Shown here: positions 11,010 to 21,935 of the stretch, piece after piece
How positions within the stretch are numbered: the first letter of the stretch is position 1
How the letters are laid out: every line of letters starts with the position of its first letter
NCBI GenBank assembly: GCA_946902985.2
Contig: OX336392.1
Span: forward strand, 23,876,982-23,940,981
Direction: 5' to 3'
DNA: 64,000 nt
DNA from: Meconema thalassinum
Lineage: Eukaryota > Arthropoda > Insecta > Orthoptera > Tettigoniidae
Program-made: the position numbers and the translations under genes
The notes under the pieces: generated by a model
The model's database searches: none
Seen by the model: only the letters and a program-made list of their open reading frames with translations
Told to the model about the DNA's origin: nothing

Positions 11010-11788
11010 ATTGCAGATTGATTGCTGTAATAGATTCGTAGATATTGAGTACCGACAAAATATTTCGGATGGTCGCCATGTTGGATTGTTAAATGTATAG
11101 GCCTTAGAGTCACGTACCAATAGAGGAAAATTATTGCGTAGTTTCATTATTCAAACTTTCACTTCGATCGCATGATTACGACACAAGAAATAAAAGCTTA
11201 ATTTTAAAATTCGCACAGCTGCCATCTTGAGGTTATGTAAACAATTGAAATAAATTAGATACCAGTGCATTACAATGTGTATAAACATTTCCTGTACCAA
11301 GTTTCATTGCGTTTGGAACATTAAATCGCGAGAAAGGTCTATTTAAATTTTCCAATTCGCTTGGCCGCCATGTTCGTTTTGTAGATAACCGGTTTTTGAA
11401 AATCGTATAGATGAACTTCTAGTAGTGCCCTTTATCTCCGTACAAAATTCCAGGGTAATACCCCTAACAGTTTCAGAGATATAGAATGCCGGTGAAATAT
11501 GTCGCACAGCCACCATCTTGTGGTTATTTAAACAATTGAACGAAGTTAGATCTCGGTGCATTACAATGTGTATAAACATATACTGTACCAAGTTTTATTG
11601 CGTTTGGTTGGTTAAATCGCGAGAAACGTCTATTTAAATGTTGCAAATTCGCTTGGCCGCCATGTTGGTTTTGTAGTTACCATTTTTTCAAGAGTCACAT
11701 AGGTGAACTGCTAGTAGTTCCCTTTATCACCGTAAAAGAAATCCAGGGCGGTAATTGTTTCGGAGATATTGAATGCTGGTGAAATATT
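11010..11788 (-). mobile_element. Helentron-like element, truncated inverted fragment (copy H)
   Basis: Interior of the copy A subfamily in reverse orientation: TCGCCATGTTGG, GCTGCCATCTTGAGG, GGCCGCCATGTTCG, GCCACCATCTTGTGG and GGCCGCCATGTTGG recur about every 145 bp. Both terminal hairpins are missing. The right edge abuts the module starting GCCCGATG at 11789. Confidence 0.65.
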
Positions 11789-13190
11789 GCCCGATGAAAA
11801 CTACCTCCGCCTTCCGGCGTGCCGAGAGGACTTTTTTATTAAATCGTTATTGCGACACCTACTTACCTTTGTTTGAGAGGTCCGCGTCGCTTCCACAACA
11901 ACAAAATCACCTCCAGATGACGTGTCCCAACAGAAGAGCTCCAAAGGAGTGGAAGGAATATGGAGAAGGGGACAACACACACAGGCTATTGTACAGACAC
12001 CCCCCAATAACCGACAGAATTGCCGAAATAATGCCACAACAGTAGATAAAAAAAATTAAAAATAAAAGGTTTAATGTTAAATATTTAAAAGGAGCACCTT
12101 CACCAGAAACAGAACATGCTTGCTTGCAAACAAAAGGACAAGAATCAAATTGAAAATTAGAATGTTATACAGCCCAAAGGTTAAAATAAAAATTACATGC
12201 ATAACACAATGAGAAAGGGCTTGATAATTTACAAGGGAATGCAATAGCGATCCGACATGCGTAGATCCCGGCCACGATGAAACGAGAAAAAAATTAAATT
12301 AACCAAATTAAATTGTATCAGAAAACAATTTGCATGATGGAGATAAACACAGGAACAATTACTAAAAACACAATGTTAAACCGACAAGGTTAAATAAAAA
12401 AACATCTTAAGTTAACACAACACGTTTGAGTTTCGCGGTTGACGCCAAGAGACTGCCCTCGAGACCAGAATGCATCTCTTCATAACAAAACAAAAACATG
12501 GCCACTAAAACGGGAGACCGCATGCCTGATCGAAACTACGGCAAACAATTACCATTAAATTAATTTAGAATCCCCAGAGCGAAATGAAAGGAGGAAAACA
12601 ATTACATCTTAAAACTATTAATGCAAGTCGTTTTTAAGACTCGACGGATCTTACATTAGATTTAAAAAAATGACAATCCCAAGCTTGCCAAATGAAAATA
12701 AATAATAATTTAAACGTAAAATAAACTTATAAATGTGTCTCCAGAAGGTACAAAATAATAACAAAATTAATATATACAAGGAAACGTTACAAAAACATAA
12801 AATAAATTTTAGGCCTACCAGGCAAAACAAAACACAAGATCAACATTCATACAAGGCCAACATTGGAGCTCCCAAAATAAAATAATTGGATAAATTAAAT
12901 TAAAAAAACGTACCTTAAAACTTCACAGCGGAGACACAATGAAAACAAAAAAAAACTAACACATTTTAAATAAATAAAATATGGCACTATATTGCCCTGA
13001 AGAAACCCGCCCAGCACATGCTTCGTTTTGGGTCACAAGCGTAGGTCCGCATCGAGATGCGACCACATTTCACACGTCCACTTCACGGCGAAACGATGAA
13101 ATTCACACCCTGAAGAGCACAGGCAATTTCCCAGTAGAATTTGTATTCACATTTGGTAAAATCTAGGGGCGAAGCCCCTAGCACACAGAG
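11789..13190. repeat. Unclassified A-rich element with a short shared 5' module
   Basis: The first ~49 bp (including CTACCTCCGCCTTCCGG and GCGTGCCGAGAGGA) recur at 20421-20470, next to an RT fragment. 12040-12970 is strongly A-rich and non-coding. Near the right edge is a perfect hairpin (13163-13181). It may be a distinct repeat or the edge of a larger element. I recognise no coding domain. Confidence 0.4.
13163..13181. repeat. Perfect 8-bp stem, 3-nt loop hairpin
   Basis: CTAGGGGCGAAGCCCCTAG pairs perfectly around a GAA loop. A GC-rich hairpin ending in CTAG in AT-rich DNA resembles a Helitron 3' end, though no matching 5' end was proven. Confidence 0.55.
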
Positions 13191-13649
13191 AGATATTCCT
13201 TCACACCAGCGGCCGGCTTCTTGTTTACAAATAGACAGTCCAAGAACTCCACAAGATGACGGAGAAAATATGCGTCAAGAACCGAACTGCATTCATGTAA
13301 ATATTATCGTCCAATCAAGGCTTGACACATCAATCAACAATGTCATAATTTAGTAAATAATTTGGCGGTATCATGCATACACCGGCATTTGTTTCATGAC
13401 GTAGAAAATAATTGTCTTTCAATTATGTCATGCATATAAAGAGTTTAATAAGACACAGCAAACACCATCTATCGTAGAAACAGGAACTACTTGGAGACTT
13501 TCCAAAGTCCGACAGCAGCTACCATCTCGTGTTCACAGACGGAACCAAGCGACGAAGCGGTCGTTTCAAAAAGGTCAAGAATTGCATCCAAGGGAAATTA
13601 CATGTTTGAAACGTTGGGACGGGCTCTTGCACGTAACAGTTATAAAAGC
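13191..13649. other. Unassigned sequence
   Basis: No gene, repeat or transposon end recognised. Short open frames only. Confidence 0.3.
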
Positions 13650-14350
13650 ACAAAGAAAGCTTAACTCTAAATTTCAGAATAATTTGCACGATTATTTTGT
13701 CGGAAAATTCAAATAAAAAATATTGAAAAGCGTTTTCCTCTGATTCGAGATATTTTAAAGAAACTTTTTTTGAACAAAAAATTTAGAGGACAATGTCTCC
13801 TACAATTTATCTCATTGAGGTCATGTCATACGTTTTGAATGCAGAAGCTAGGTGGCGCCAAAGTTTCCAAAAAGGGTTTTTTCACTTTCAGTCCAAGAAA
13901 AAATGTTTTGTTCACAGAAGTGCGAATCATAAATTTGTTCCTCTCAAAATTGTCTACAACATTTATTGAAACATTTTTTTCCTCCGACTTACCGTTCCAA
14001 AGTTATAGTCTGCCCAAGTGTGAACGTTGTCCGACACCGGTCCCGGTCTAAACTATGCCCACCGCTCTCTCCGCAGTAACAATAGTAGCCTTGACTACGC
14101 AGCGTTGCAATTGCTGCGCTATAAGTTTGGAACGGTAAGTCGGAGGAAACAAACGTTTAAATAAATCTTGCAGACAAATTTTAGAGGAACAAATTTCTGA
14201 TTCACTCTTTTTGTGAAAAAAAAAAAACTTTTTTCTAGGACAAAAAGTGAAAAAACACTTTTTTGAAAAATTTGGCGCCACCTACCTTCTGCATTTCAAA
14301 ACGTATGACATGACCTCAATGAGACAAATTGTAGGTGACAATGTCCTCGT
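13650..14350. repeat. Foldback/palindromic element with ~220-bp arms
   Basis: The left arm (about 13786-14006) and right arm (about 14126-14349) are inverted copies: GAGGACAATGTCTCCTAC on the left against GTAGGTGACAATGTCCTC on the right, and CCTCCGACTTACCGTTCC against GGAACGGTAAGTCGGAGG at the inner edges. About 119 bp of GC-richer spacer separates them. The left side extends to 13650, beyond the right arm. The related copy at 8524-9000 has the spacer flipped. Non-coding. Confidence 0.75.
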
Positions 14351-14965
14351 CATTTTTTCTGTATCTGAGCTCTCCACTTTCTGTTTTTAATGGTTCCAAT
14401 ATTTTTCTAAGTATCCTTCTTTCCTTTTTCTCTAGCTCTCATATTTCGCCTTTTTAATGGAAAACAAACATTCTGAAGCATAGAGACTTTCCGGTTTAAT
14501 TATGGTATTGTAAAGTCGGATTTTAGTTGCAATAGAAATATTATTCTTATTGTAGGAATCCTTCGTCAGTTGAAAACTTGTTCCAATTTTCATATTCTTG
14601 CTCTATTTGCCTCTCTGTCTAGTCCATTAATTTGAATCATTTCTCCCAAATACTTAAACTTTTCTACCTTGTCAATTTTTCCGGAGTCTGTTATTAAAAC
14701 TGTAGGAGAATTTCCAATATTAGTCATAAAATTGGTCTCCTCAAATGATATCTGAAGTCCAACAGCAATTGAAAAGGAGGAAAGAAAAATAATCGTGAGG
14801 GTAGTTTCAAGCTGAAAGTGTCTGGTGGGAACCATGGTTATCTTTATCAAAAGGTTTATTTGGAAACAAGCTGTTTGTATATTTTCTCAAAGAAAGGCAA
14901 TGCCATCAGCGAAGGCCAAGCAATTGATATCTACTTCTTTAAATTCCGATGCAAGTTGTCTTTAT
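14351..14965 (-). pseudogene. RT fragment (palm motif C to thumb)
   Basis: Reading the minus strand, a palm motif C appears as CLAFADGIAFL near 14960-14900. It is followed by VGLQISFEETNFM, then VEKFKYLGEMIQINGLDREAN (14700-14590) and, in another frame, YNTIIKPESLYASECL (about 14530-14470). These are consecutive blocks of an insect non-LTR reverse transcriptase. The second Asp of FADD is changed to Gly, and a 69-bp segment (14771-14839) interrupts the block between motif C and the next conserved stretch, so it is inactive. Confidence 0.75.
14771..14839. repeat. 69-bp direct duplication, copy 1
   Basis: Nearly identical to 15464-15532 (for example AATAATCGTGAGGGTAG and TCTGGTGGGAACCATGG; one clear A/T difference). 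It sits inside the minus-strand RT frame. Confidence 0.85.
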
Positions 14966-15105
14966 TGTTATTTGATTCCCTTTTTGGAGCTCAGAACCTC
15001 TTAGTCATCAGCCACGTGTGCTTGTGTGGTGGCTGATAAATATTTAAGGATGGATGCCCTTCCTTACGAAAATTTTATTGACAGGATTCACTGCTTTATG
15101 AAATG

Positions 15106-15427
15106 AAAATGAAAATACACAGCCTGCTTCCAGTCTCCGATCGGGTCAGGAATGGAATGAATAAAGCCCCCATCTAGTGCCGGGGATATGAACTGTGCCG
15201 GCTGCCGAGGCCTGACGCACTCCTCTGGGGCAGTGATTAAATGAATGACTGATGAAATGAAAGGATAGTGGAGAGTGTTGCTGGAATGAAATTTTGACAG
15301 GGAAAACCAAGAGAAAAACCTGTCTGCCTCCGTTCTATCCAGCACAGATCTCCGATGGAGTGACCGGGATTTGAACCACGGACCCAGCAGTGAGAGGCCG
15401 GCGTGCTGCCGCCTAAGCCACGGAGGC
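15106..15427 (-). mobile_element. tRNA-derived SINE (family S1)
   Basis: Same family as 7430-7763: on the minus strand CCGTGGCTTAGGCGGC (A box) and GGTTCAAATCCC (B box). It is flanked by a 14-bp target duplication TGCTTTATGAAATG at 15092-15105 and 15428-15441, so it is a clean insertion. Confidence 0.88.
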
Positions 15428-15463
15428 TGCTTTATGAAATGCATGAAATTAAAATTGCTTTTT

Positions 15464-15532
15464 GAAAAGGAGGAAAGAAAAATAATCGTGAGGGTAGTTT
15501 CAAGCTGAATGTGTCTGGTGGGAACCATGGTT
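15464..15532. repeat. 69-bp direct duplication, copy 2
   Basis: Second copy of 14771-14839, 693 bp away, immediately past the SINE and its target duplication. Confidence 0.85.
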
Positions 15533-15539
15533 TGTCATC

Positions 15540-16040
15540 GTCATAATGGACTTTATCCAACCAAGGACCACGTAAATAACTCTTCATGATTTCAGTTTTC
15601 TTTGGCGCCAGTGTTCCTTCATTCTCTTGCTCACAGCTGTCCAATGTTGTTTGTTGTTGGTCGCTGTTTCTGGCTCTAGGAACCCCTCAAATGTGTGTAC
15701 CTTATTTCTGTTGCGGATGTCTTGGTCAGTGATGTTCATTTCTTGTAGATCCTTCTTGGTGAGAGCAAACCATTTTTCATAAGAGTTACCTTTTCTATAG
15801 GGCTTGTTGAAGTGGTTAAAAATTTCCTTAGTGAGTCTATCGTTGGGCATTCTTGAAACATGTCCAAAAAATTCAACCCTGCGACTTCGTATGGTATCTG
15901 AGATTCTGCTGCATGTTTTATATACTTCTTTGTTACTACGTAATCGGCATGTGTCAGCACATTGTTTGGTCCAGAATTATTCTTAAAATTTTTCGTTCCT
16001 TTCTTTTTTCCTTGTCTTGCTATTGTTTGCATTGATATGA
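15540..16040 (-). pseudogene. RT C-terminal fragment
   Basis: On the minus strand 16040-15850 encodes, across frames, ERKILRIILG, RSNKEVYKTCSRISD and RRVEFFGHVSRM. 15850-15584 then reads MPNDRLTKEIFNHF, KWFALTKKDLQEMNITDQDI and SKRMKEHWRQRK to a stop. This is the terminal domain of an insect non-LTR RT, the same type as 55830-56107. It overlaps in content with the RT fragment at 14351-14965 (both carry the ERK-I-L-R region), so the two are different copies rather than one broken gene. Confidence 0.75.
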
Positions 16041-16156
16041 AATTCGTTATGTTTCATGTAATTTATCCGAACTGATATATAAATTAACATTTTACCTAAT
16101 GAATAGGTAACTAAATGATAATCCACCTTAAAGTCAGTAATGTATTAATAGTACAT

Positions 16157-16273
16157 TATGCAACGAGCCTATAATGGCTATAATTAAGACACGAGTATTT
16201 TTATAAAACGAGCGTATGCGAGTTTTATAATTTCCATACGAGTGTCTTAATTACCATTATAGGCGAGTTGCAT
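16157..16273. repeat. 117-bp near-perfect palindrome
   Basis: Arms 16157-16212 and 16219-16273 pair around CGTATG. Matching blocks include GCCTATAATGG with CCATTATAGGC and TAATTAAGACAC with GTGTCTTAATTA. Four CGAG tetramers inside the stem keep the same orientation on both arms, leaving regular mismatched bubbles. Confidence 0.8.
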
Positions 16274-16794
16274 ACGACTGTTTATGTTCGACGATAATTA
16301 TAACTTTAGTATATGTTTGTCATAAATATTCATAAATAATCTGTTCAGTCACTAGAATGTTGTGATCGGGTGCTGCGGTGGGTAGTATATCTCTGTTCTC
16401 CAAGCTCTCTGGACAACCGACGCATGCGCTCTGTGTGCTTCAATACCATATGTTCCGATTGTGCTCCAGTATTCAGTAAAACTGTCACCGAAGTCGTTTC
16501 AAAACCACGCGCTGTGTAGAAATTGATTTTGGGTATATTAAGGTACAGTGCCATTTCTTGATTCAGTTTACTTACGCGAACATATGGACGGTGAAATTTC
16601 GGTAATTTATATAGACATGTTGGATTTTGAACGCATGCGCGAAGGTATCCTTATCTAATTGGTCACACAACTGTTTCTCGAGCTCTAAGAGCATCAATCT
16701 AACATTAACATTTTAAGCAAAAAGAGATGAACACTAGAAATAAAATAATCGCCGACTATTGTTAATTTATTATCGAAAATAACTGTCATATTAG
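16274..16794. other. Unassigned sequence
   Basis: No transposon ends or recognisable protein seen. A 69-codon minus-strand frame (16345-16554) resembles nothing I know. Confidence 0.3.
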
Positions 16795-17430
16795 AAATCG
16801 TTGTTGTTCTTTGATCTCCAGTCTTTTGACTGGTTTGATGCAGCGCTCCGTGCCTCCCTGTCCTGAGCAAATCGTTTCATCTCTACATAGCTACCACACC
16901 CTACATCCGAGGAAATCTGTTGAACATATTCTAACCTTGGTCTACCCCTACAGTTCTTGTCCTAGACCCTTCCTTCCATAACTAAGCTTGCTATTCCTGG
17001 GTGTCTTAGAACATAGCCTACCAACCTATCTCTTCTCTTCATTAGCAGTCGCCAGAAACATCTCTTCTATTCCACTTGACCTAATACCTCTTCGTTTGTA
17101 ACCCTATCTACCCATCTGATCTTCCTCATTCTCCTGTAACACCACATTTCAAACGCTTCAATTTTCCTCTTTTCTGCTGCACCAAGTTTCACTTCCATAG
17201 AGCGCCACGCAACAGACAAAGGCCTAAATCTATATTCTATGTCTTTTTTTATTAGAAATGCTTTCCTCGCCTGAGCCAAGCTACTTTTTACTTCGTCCAT
17301 CATTCGTTATTTTGCTTCCTAACTAACAGAAGTCTCCTACTTCCTTTAGCTTATCACCTGCCAATTTGATGTCCATAGAGGTTTTTGATTTATTTCGACT
17401 GCATTCCAATATTTTTGTTTTACATTTTTT
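16795..17430 (-). pseudogene. RT C-terminal fragment (different RTE-like family)
   Basis: Minus-strand reading gives IKLAGDKLKEVGDFC and LGSK (about 17390-17330), then KIEAFEMWCYRRMRKIRWVD and VTNEEVLGQV (17200-17070). In the next frame it gives RRDRLVGYVLRH, GRPRLEYVQQISSDVGC and SYVEMKRFAQDREA-SAASNQS down to 16800. The order matches the thumb and C-terminal tail of a common insect endonuclease-RT family. Stops and one frame break are present, and nothing upstream of the thumb remains. Confidence 0.8.
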
Positions 17431-18016
17431 AATTTTTATCATGAATTCTTTCTTCAATAAATCGTTAAAATATGGACAAATATATGGGCTGATGTAAATT
17501 TTCTTTAAAAGTCAGATCTGTTACATTTGAATTATTATTGACAATTTCAAAAAAAACATATAACATATATATTGCTCATAACATTTTTGAGGTTTTAAAT
17601 TCTAGAAATCTGCCTCTATGGACTAGGAATCGTTCTTGACAGATTTCAAAATGTTATTATCGTCAAATAACTTGGTCGTTAATTTCCATGATTTGTATCT
17701 TCCTTGGAAAAAGGTCAAGTTGATGTGGCCATGGATGTAGAATCTTATAGAAATGGCCCCTTCAATAAAATGGTTTTTGATATTGATGATTTATACCTTC
17801 TTGTGAGAATGAAAATCAAGTGGCTAAGGATGTATAAATGTTTTAGAAAAGTATTCTGTGTTGGGTAGATTTCATTAGAAAGCTAACTATTGCAATGGGT
17901 ACCATGTTTCGACTTCCGGAAAATTTCGACATATCTTCGCGTTTCACATCCCCCAGACCCCAAAACCACCGTCAGTTCAAAAGTTTATATATAATTTATG
18001 TATATATGTATCTATT

Positions 18017-18055
<39 letters not shown>

Positions 18056-18628
18056 GTATATCAGTTTCTTGTGGACACGATAACTGCCGTAATTTTGCAC
18101 CAATTACTTTGAATTTTTTACATAACATGTATCCCTTTAAAATCTCTGTCGAGTTCGTTAATGGGCAACCGGTCGAAGGGGGTGAAAATGGGGGGCTTTT
18201 TTCAAAAAAGTGAAATTTCGCTATAACTCTCTTAATACGTGAAATATCGAATCCATTCAAAGTTCATAATATGTGTCGGATAAATGCCAAAAGTTTATGT
18301 CAAATAAGTTTTTTGATAGCACCAACCATTGACCAAAGGGGTGGAAAAAGTGGGTTTTTCGGGAAACATTAATCATATCTCTCTTAATAGGCACAATATC
18401 AAAACCGTACACAATGGAAAATATTCCCCTAATAATTTCCTAAAACTTTTGTCTGAAAGAATTTTTGATATGATCCACCATTACGCCAAGGGATGAGAAA
18501 AATGATTTCGGAATTTTTAAAAATGCCAAGTGTCATCAGAGGTTACCATAACAACGCTTTTAAATTGATGAGGGATGATCTATCAGAGGTTGCCAAGACA
18601 ACGCCATTGACGAGATCACATTCATTTT
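17431..18628. other. Unassigned AT-rich sequence with short tandem repeats
   Basis: Non-coding. It contains a CT then TA microsatellite (about 18021-18058). It also has three degenerate repeats about 155 bp apart around GGTCGAAGGGGGTG (18171), GACCAAAGGGGTGG (18331) and CGCCAAGGGATGAG (18484). Short frames here run through the microsatellite and are not credible genes. Confidence 0.45.
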
Positions 18629-19733
18629 TAGCCTACTTTTCACACTTTTCAAAAATGAGGAAAAAGTAGACTTATAAGATATATCCGGGAAAATGTGTCT
18701 GTCCTTCTGTCTGTCTGGCTGTGTGTGTGCCCCCCCCCCCCCTATCAACTCATAAACGGCTGCAGCAATCGAAACCATATTTAGTATGAGTAAAGATGTA
18801 TACCAGAATATCTCAGGCCCATATTTGAAAAATATGCCAGTGCTACCAACTGCTAAAAAGCGCACTAGAAATTTGAGCTCCATGTTGGATATCTTGGAAG
18901 GTATATATGGGAGCTATTCTAAAATTGGCACACATGTAGATAATACTATTTCAGTTTAATTTCCAGGTGGCCATACATGACAGCGTTGCCAAAATAATTT
19001 TAAACCTTCTGATAAGTCCAATTTGTAAATGCATATAACTTCTACACTATCAATTGGATTTCAACCAAATTTTGTATGTAATATGTGTACATAAACAGAT
19101 ATGACTGAGTGTATTCTTAAGAGCCACCAGGGCTGCCAACTGTTAATAATTGCTCTCTATTTTGTATCCAAATATATCAGAAAGTATGCAAGCCGACAGC
19201 TTTAAACTATGCACACGTAAATTACCTGACATTTTACATTAATTTGGAGTAACTTATATACGTCAGTTCTACCAACATGATTCTAAGCCTGCTGATAGGA
19301 CCAATGTTTAAATACATGTAACTTCTATACCAACAAATGGATTTCATCCAAAATTGGCACAAAAAGATATAATATTTCAGATTATTTCTGACCAGCACTC
19401 GCATGACATTGTTGCCAACATGCTTTTACGTGTACTAATAGATCCAATGTCTAAATTCATGTAACGTCCTTTGGACTTCAACCACATCTTGTATTCAGTA
19501 CCTTAGGAGATGGAAGTGAGAATATATTCAGTCACCAGAGCTGCCAACTGTATTGCTCTATTAGGCTACATTATGGCTAGTATACCTTATTTCGAACTAA
19601 TTAAGACATTTCGATATTACCCACTTAATTTCGTCATTATTCTAGATAGGTTCATATACTGTAGATTAATCTATGGCATGAATCTTAATTTTAAGAAAAG
19701 TAGGCTCTTTAGTTCGTCACGGAACTTCTTGTT
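18629..19733 (+). mobile_element. Helentron-like element, copy C (copy B subfamily)
   Basis: The 5' motif AGCCTACTTTTC (18630-18641), 3' motif GAAAAGTAGGCT (19695-19706), hairpin AGTTCGTCACGGAACT (19711-19726) and end CTTCTTGTT match copy B. Motif positions 18842, 18985, 19132, 19266, 19411 and 19540 keep spacing of about 129-147 bp. It is shorter than copy B by about two units. Confidence 0.72.
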
Positions 19734-19749
19734 CCATCTGACTATGAGG

Positions 19750-20133
19750 GAAGCGGCTAACTGGTAGCATGCTGAACTTCTATGCCCAAGGTCGCTGGTT
19801 CAAAACCGGCCAAAGTCGCCGGATTTTCTAAGAGCGCTAAAAATCCGTCAGCATGCTTTCCTTCGGAGGGGAAGTTACAACGTTCATTGCAAGTTGCTGG
19901 TTGCGGTGGCATCTAGCAGCCAAGTTCACAGGTGGGTGTCGTTGACGTTAGTATTTGGTAAAAAATTAGGTACTACTACTTAAAATTGACCGTCTGCACA
20001 CCTTACCTGAATTACAGACTAATACAGTAATCACATATAACACCGTTTATTAGACAGATTCTACACACACCCAATGTACACGGGGTTACATGTCCACCTT
20101 GTCACAGCCCCTACACTGAGGAACCAACCAACA
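19750..20133 (+). mobile_element. tRNA-derived SINE (family S2)
   Basis: A degenerate A box (GGCTAACTGGTAGCATG) and B box (GGTTCAAAACC) are followed by TCTAAGAGCGCTAAAAATCC and a long body. The end (CACAGCCCCTACACTGAGG) is followed by an AACC-type tail. It starts 17 bp after HLE copy C. Confidence 0.72.
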
Positions 20134-20479
20134 TCTCTGCGGGAGATAAAATTTTGCGTGAAGAAGTAACAGACTGTTAGATAGTTACACATTAGTTCCA
20201 AACCTTGCATAAGGACAGTGTGATCACAAGTATAAAAATGAACCCCAAATGACAAGAAGGTTACCATCCCCATAAGACAGTAAAATGTTAAAAATATGCA
20301 TAGAAAGACGAAAAAATGTTAACTAACCTCCAATTGAAAAATACTTTCTCGCAATAAATGAGGTCTGATCCTCCTACGAAAACCTGCATATTTTGCCTAT
20401 TATAGCCTATCCCCTAGTTTGCCCGGTGAAATCTACCTCCGCCTTCCGGCGTGCCGAGAGGATTTTTTTTAATATTTTC
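20134..20479. other. Unassigned sequence ending in a shared 50-bp module
   Basis: 20134-20420 is unrecognised. 20421-20470 repeats the module at 11789-11837 (GCCTTCCGGCGTGCCGAG), here fused to the start of an RT fragment. Confidence 0.4.
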
Positions 20480-21275
20480 CTGCTTGTATTTTACTATGCT
20501 GTTGGCTAGTATGGAGGAAGAGCTAGCAGTATTTTTACTACGCACTGAGAGGTTCAGTGATGAAGCAGGCCTTACACTAATCCGAACCAAGTGTTACTTG
20601 ATGGTAGTGGACAGACAGCGTGCATTACCTCGTCCCTTCCAGCTAATACGAGATATCGATCTTAAGGAAGAAATAGTCTACCTGGGAATTCGCATTTCCA
20701 ATAAGGGAAACAGTGAAGGAGAATCTAAAAGAAGAAAGCACTGTCTGGTCTAACGAGAATATGAAAAGATCATCATATTGCCAAAAAAAAAAAAAAAAAA
20801 GAAGCGACTGGATCAAGGTTTGGTATTTCCTATCGTCAAGTATGGCTTTGAGTTATGGACCATAAATGCTGCATGCCGTAGCAAAATCGAAGCCTTCGAG
20901 ATGACGTATTATCGAAGAATGCTACAAATATCGTGGGTAGCAAGAAGAACAAATGAATCTATTCTGAAAGAGCTAAGGATTTCTCCTAAAGCTCGCTTAC
21001 TCTTTAACAACCAAAGGGAAATGTTGAAATATTTCGGCCATGTCACACGGCAATATGGCATTGAGAAGTGTATCATCTGGGGTCAAGTTGACGGAAAACG
21101 GCTGGGAGGACGTGCCCCGAACCTTGACCAGATAAAGACTCTGACTAATCTGTCCCTTCAGAAATTAATGCACACAGCAGAAGAACACGGTGTATGGCGG
21201 GGTATTGTTAACAGAATTGCGTGAAGGGTCACGACGTTCGAAATCGAACTACGGCCAAGAAGAAGAATAAGAATA
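20480..21275 (+). pseudogene. RT 3' fragment with intact 3' end
   Basis: 20505-20750 encodes the region just after palm motif C: LLASMEEELAV, SDEAGLTLIRTKCYLMVVDRQ and EEIVYLGIRISNKGN. After a stop and an A-rich slip (20781-20800), 20820-21223 is open and encodes VKYGFELWTINAACRSKIEAFEM in pieces, YRRMLQISWVARRTNESILKEL, KYFGHVTR and a terminal LMHTAEEHGVWRGIVNRIA before a TGA stop. ACGTTCGAAATCGAACTACGG and an AAG-type tail follow. The 5' part including palm motifs A-C is gone. Confidence 0.82.
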
Positions 21276-21687
21276 ATTTTTCGTATATTTATCTGAATTT
21301 GTTTGGCTAATCTTTTAAAGAGACATTCTGAGGCTCTAAGATGGTGGCACGTGCTCAGGAGAATAAAAACCGCTAAATGACCTTCCCTTTCGGGGAGAGG
21401 GGGAGCTCTGAGACCCATCACCTGAAGTCTTCCAAAAAGGGAGGTTATTTGGCTGCCTGAACTTTAAGTTCTTGCAGTAAAGAGGCGCAGGAGCGCTTCA
21501 TAAAAAGGAAGGTAGTGCGCAGTTCGCTACTCCAGTGGGGGTCCGGGTGGGAATACCCGCTGATGAGCTAGCTTGGTGTCCTTGATGAAACCACACACAA
21601 GACACAGCACAAACGTAGACAAATTGCAGTTATAGCATTGTGACATGTTTATGCGTGATCACATCTCGTGACAACCACCCACACATC
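21276..21687 (+). other. Structured non-coding segment with a hammerhead-like motif
   Basis: No coding match. The style resembles the 5' untranslated part of an insect non-LTR element. At 21540-21600 a GTC triplet, a CGGGT/ACCCG stem, a CTGATGA core and a downstream GAAA occur in hammerhead order, but stem II is weak (see findings). Confidence 0.3.
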
Positions 21688-21912
21688 GACTGGCTGCGTG
21701 GCTCAGCGGTAACGTTCTCGCCTGCTGTGGCCAAGGTTGCAGGATTGAATCCCGGCGCAGTCAGTTGTCATTTGAGGATACGTAAATACGAGGGAACCGT
21801 GTCAGTAGATTTACTGGCACGTTAAAGATCCCCTTCGGAGCAAAATTCCGGCACTCAGCGCCTCTAAAAGCTATAGTTGTTATAAAGGACATAAAACCAA
21901 CAACAATTATCT
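21688..21912 (+). mobile_element. tRNA-derived SINE (family S4)
   Basis: A box GCTGCGTGGCTCAGCGGTAA and B box GGATTGAATCCCGG lie at tRNA-like spacing. A short body follows (CTGGCACGTTAAAGATCCCC) and a tail of AAC-type repeats (CCAACAACAA). A single copy is seen in the window. Confidence 0.75.
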
Positions 21913-21935
21913 TTCAAAACTTTTGTACGGATTTT

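Noticed and set aside
17895..18260. Overlapping frames across the CT/TA microsatellite
   Set aside because: They are driven by the simple repeat (runs of Ser/Leu and Tyr/Ile) and have no other support.
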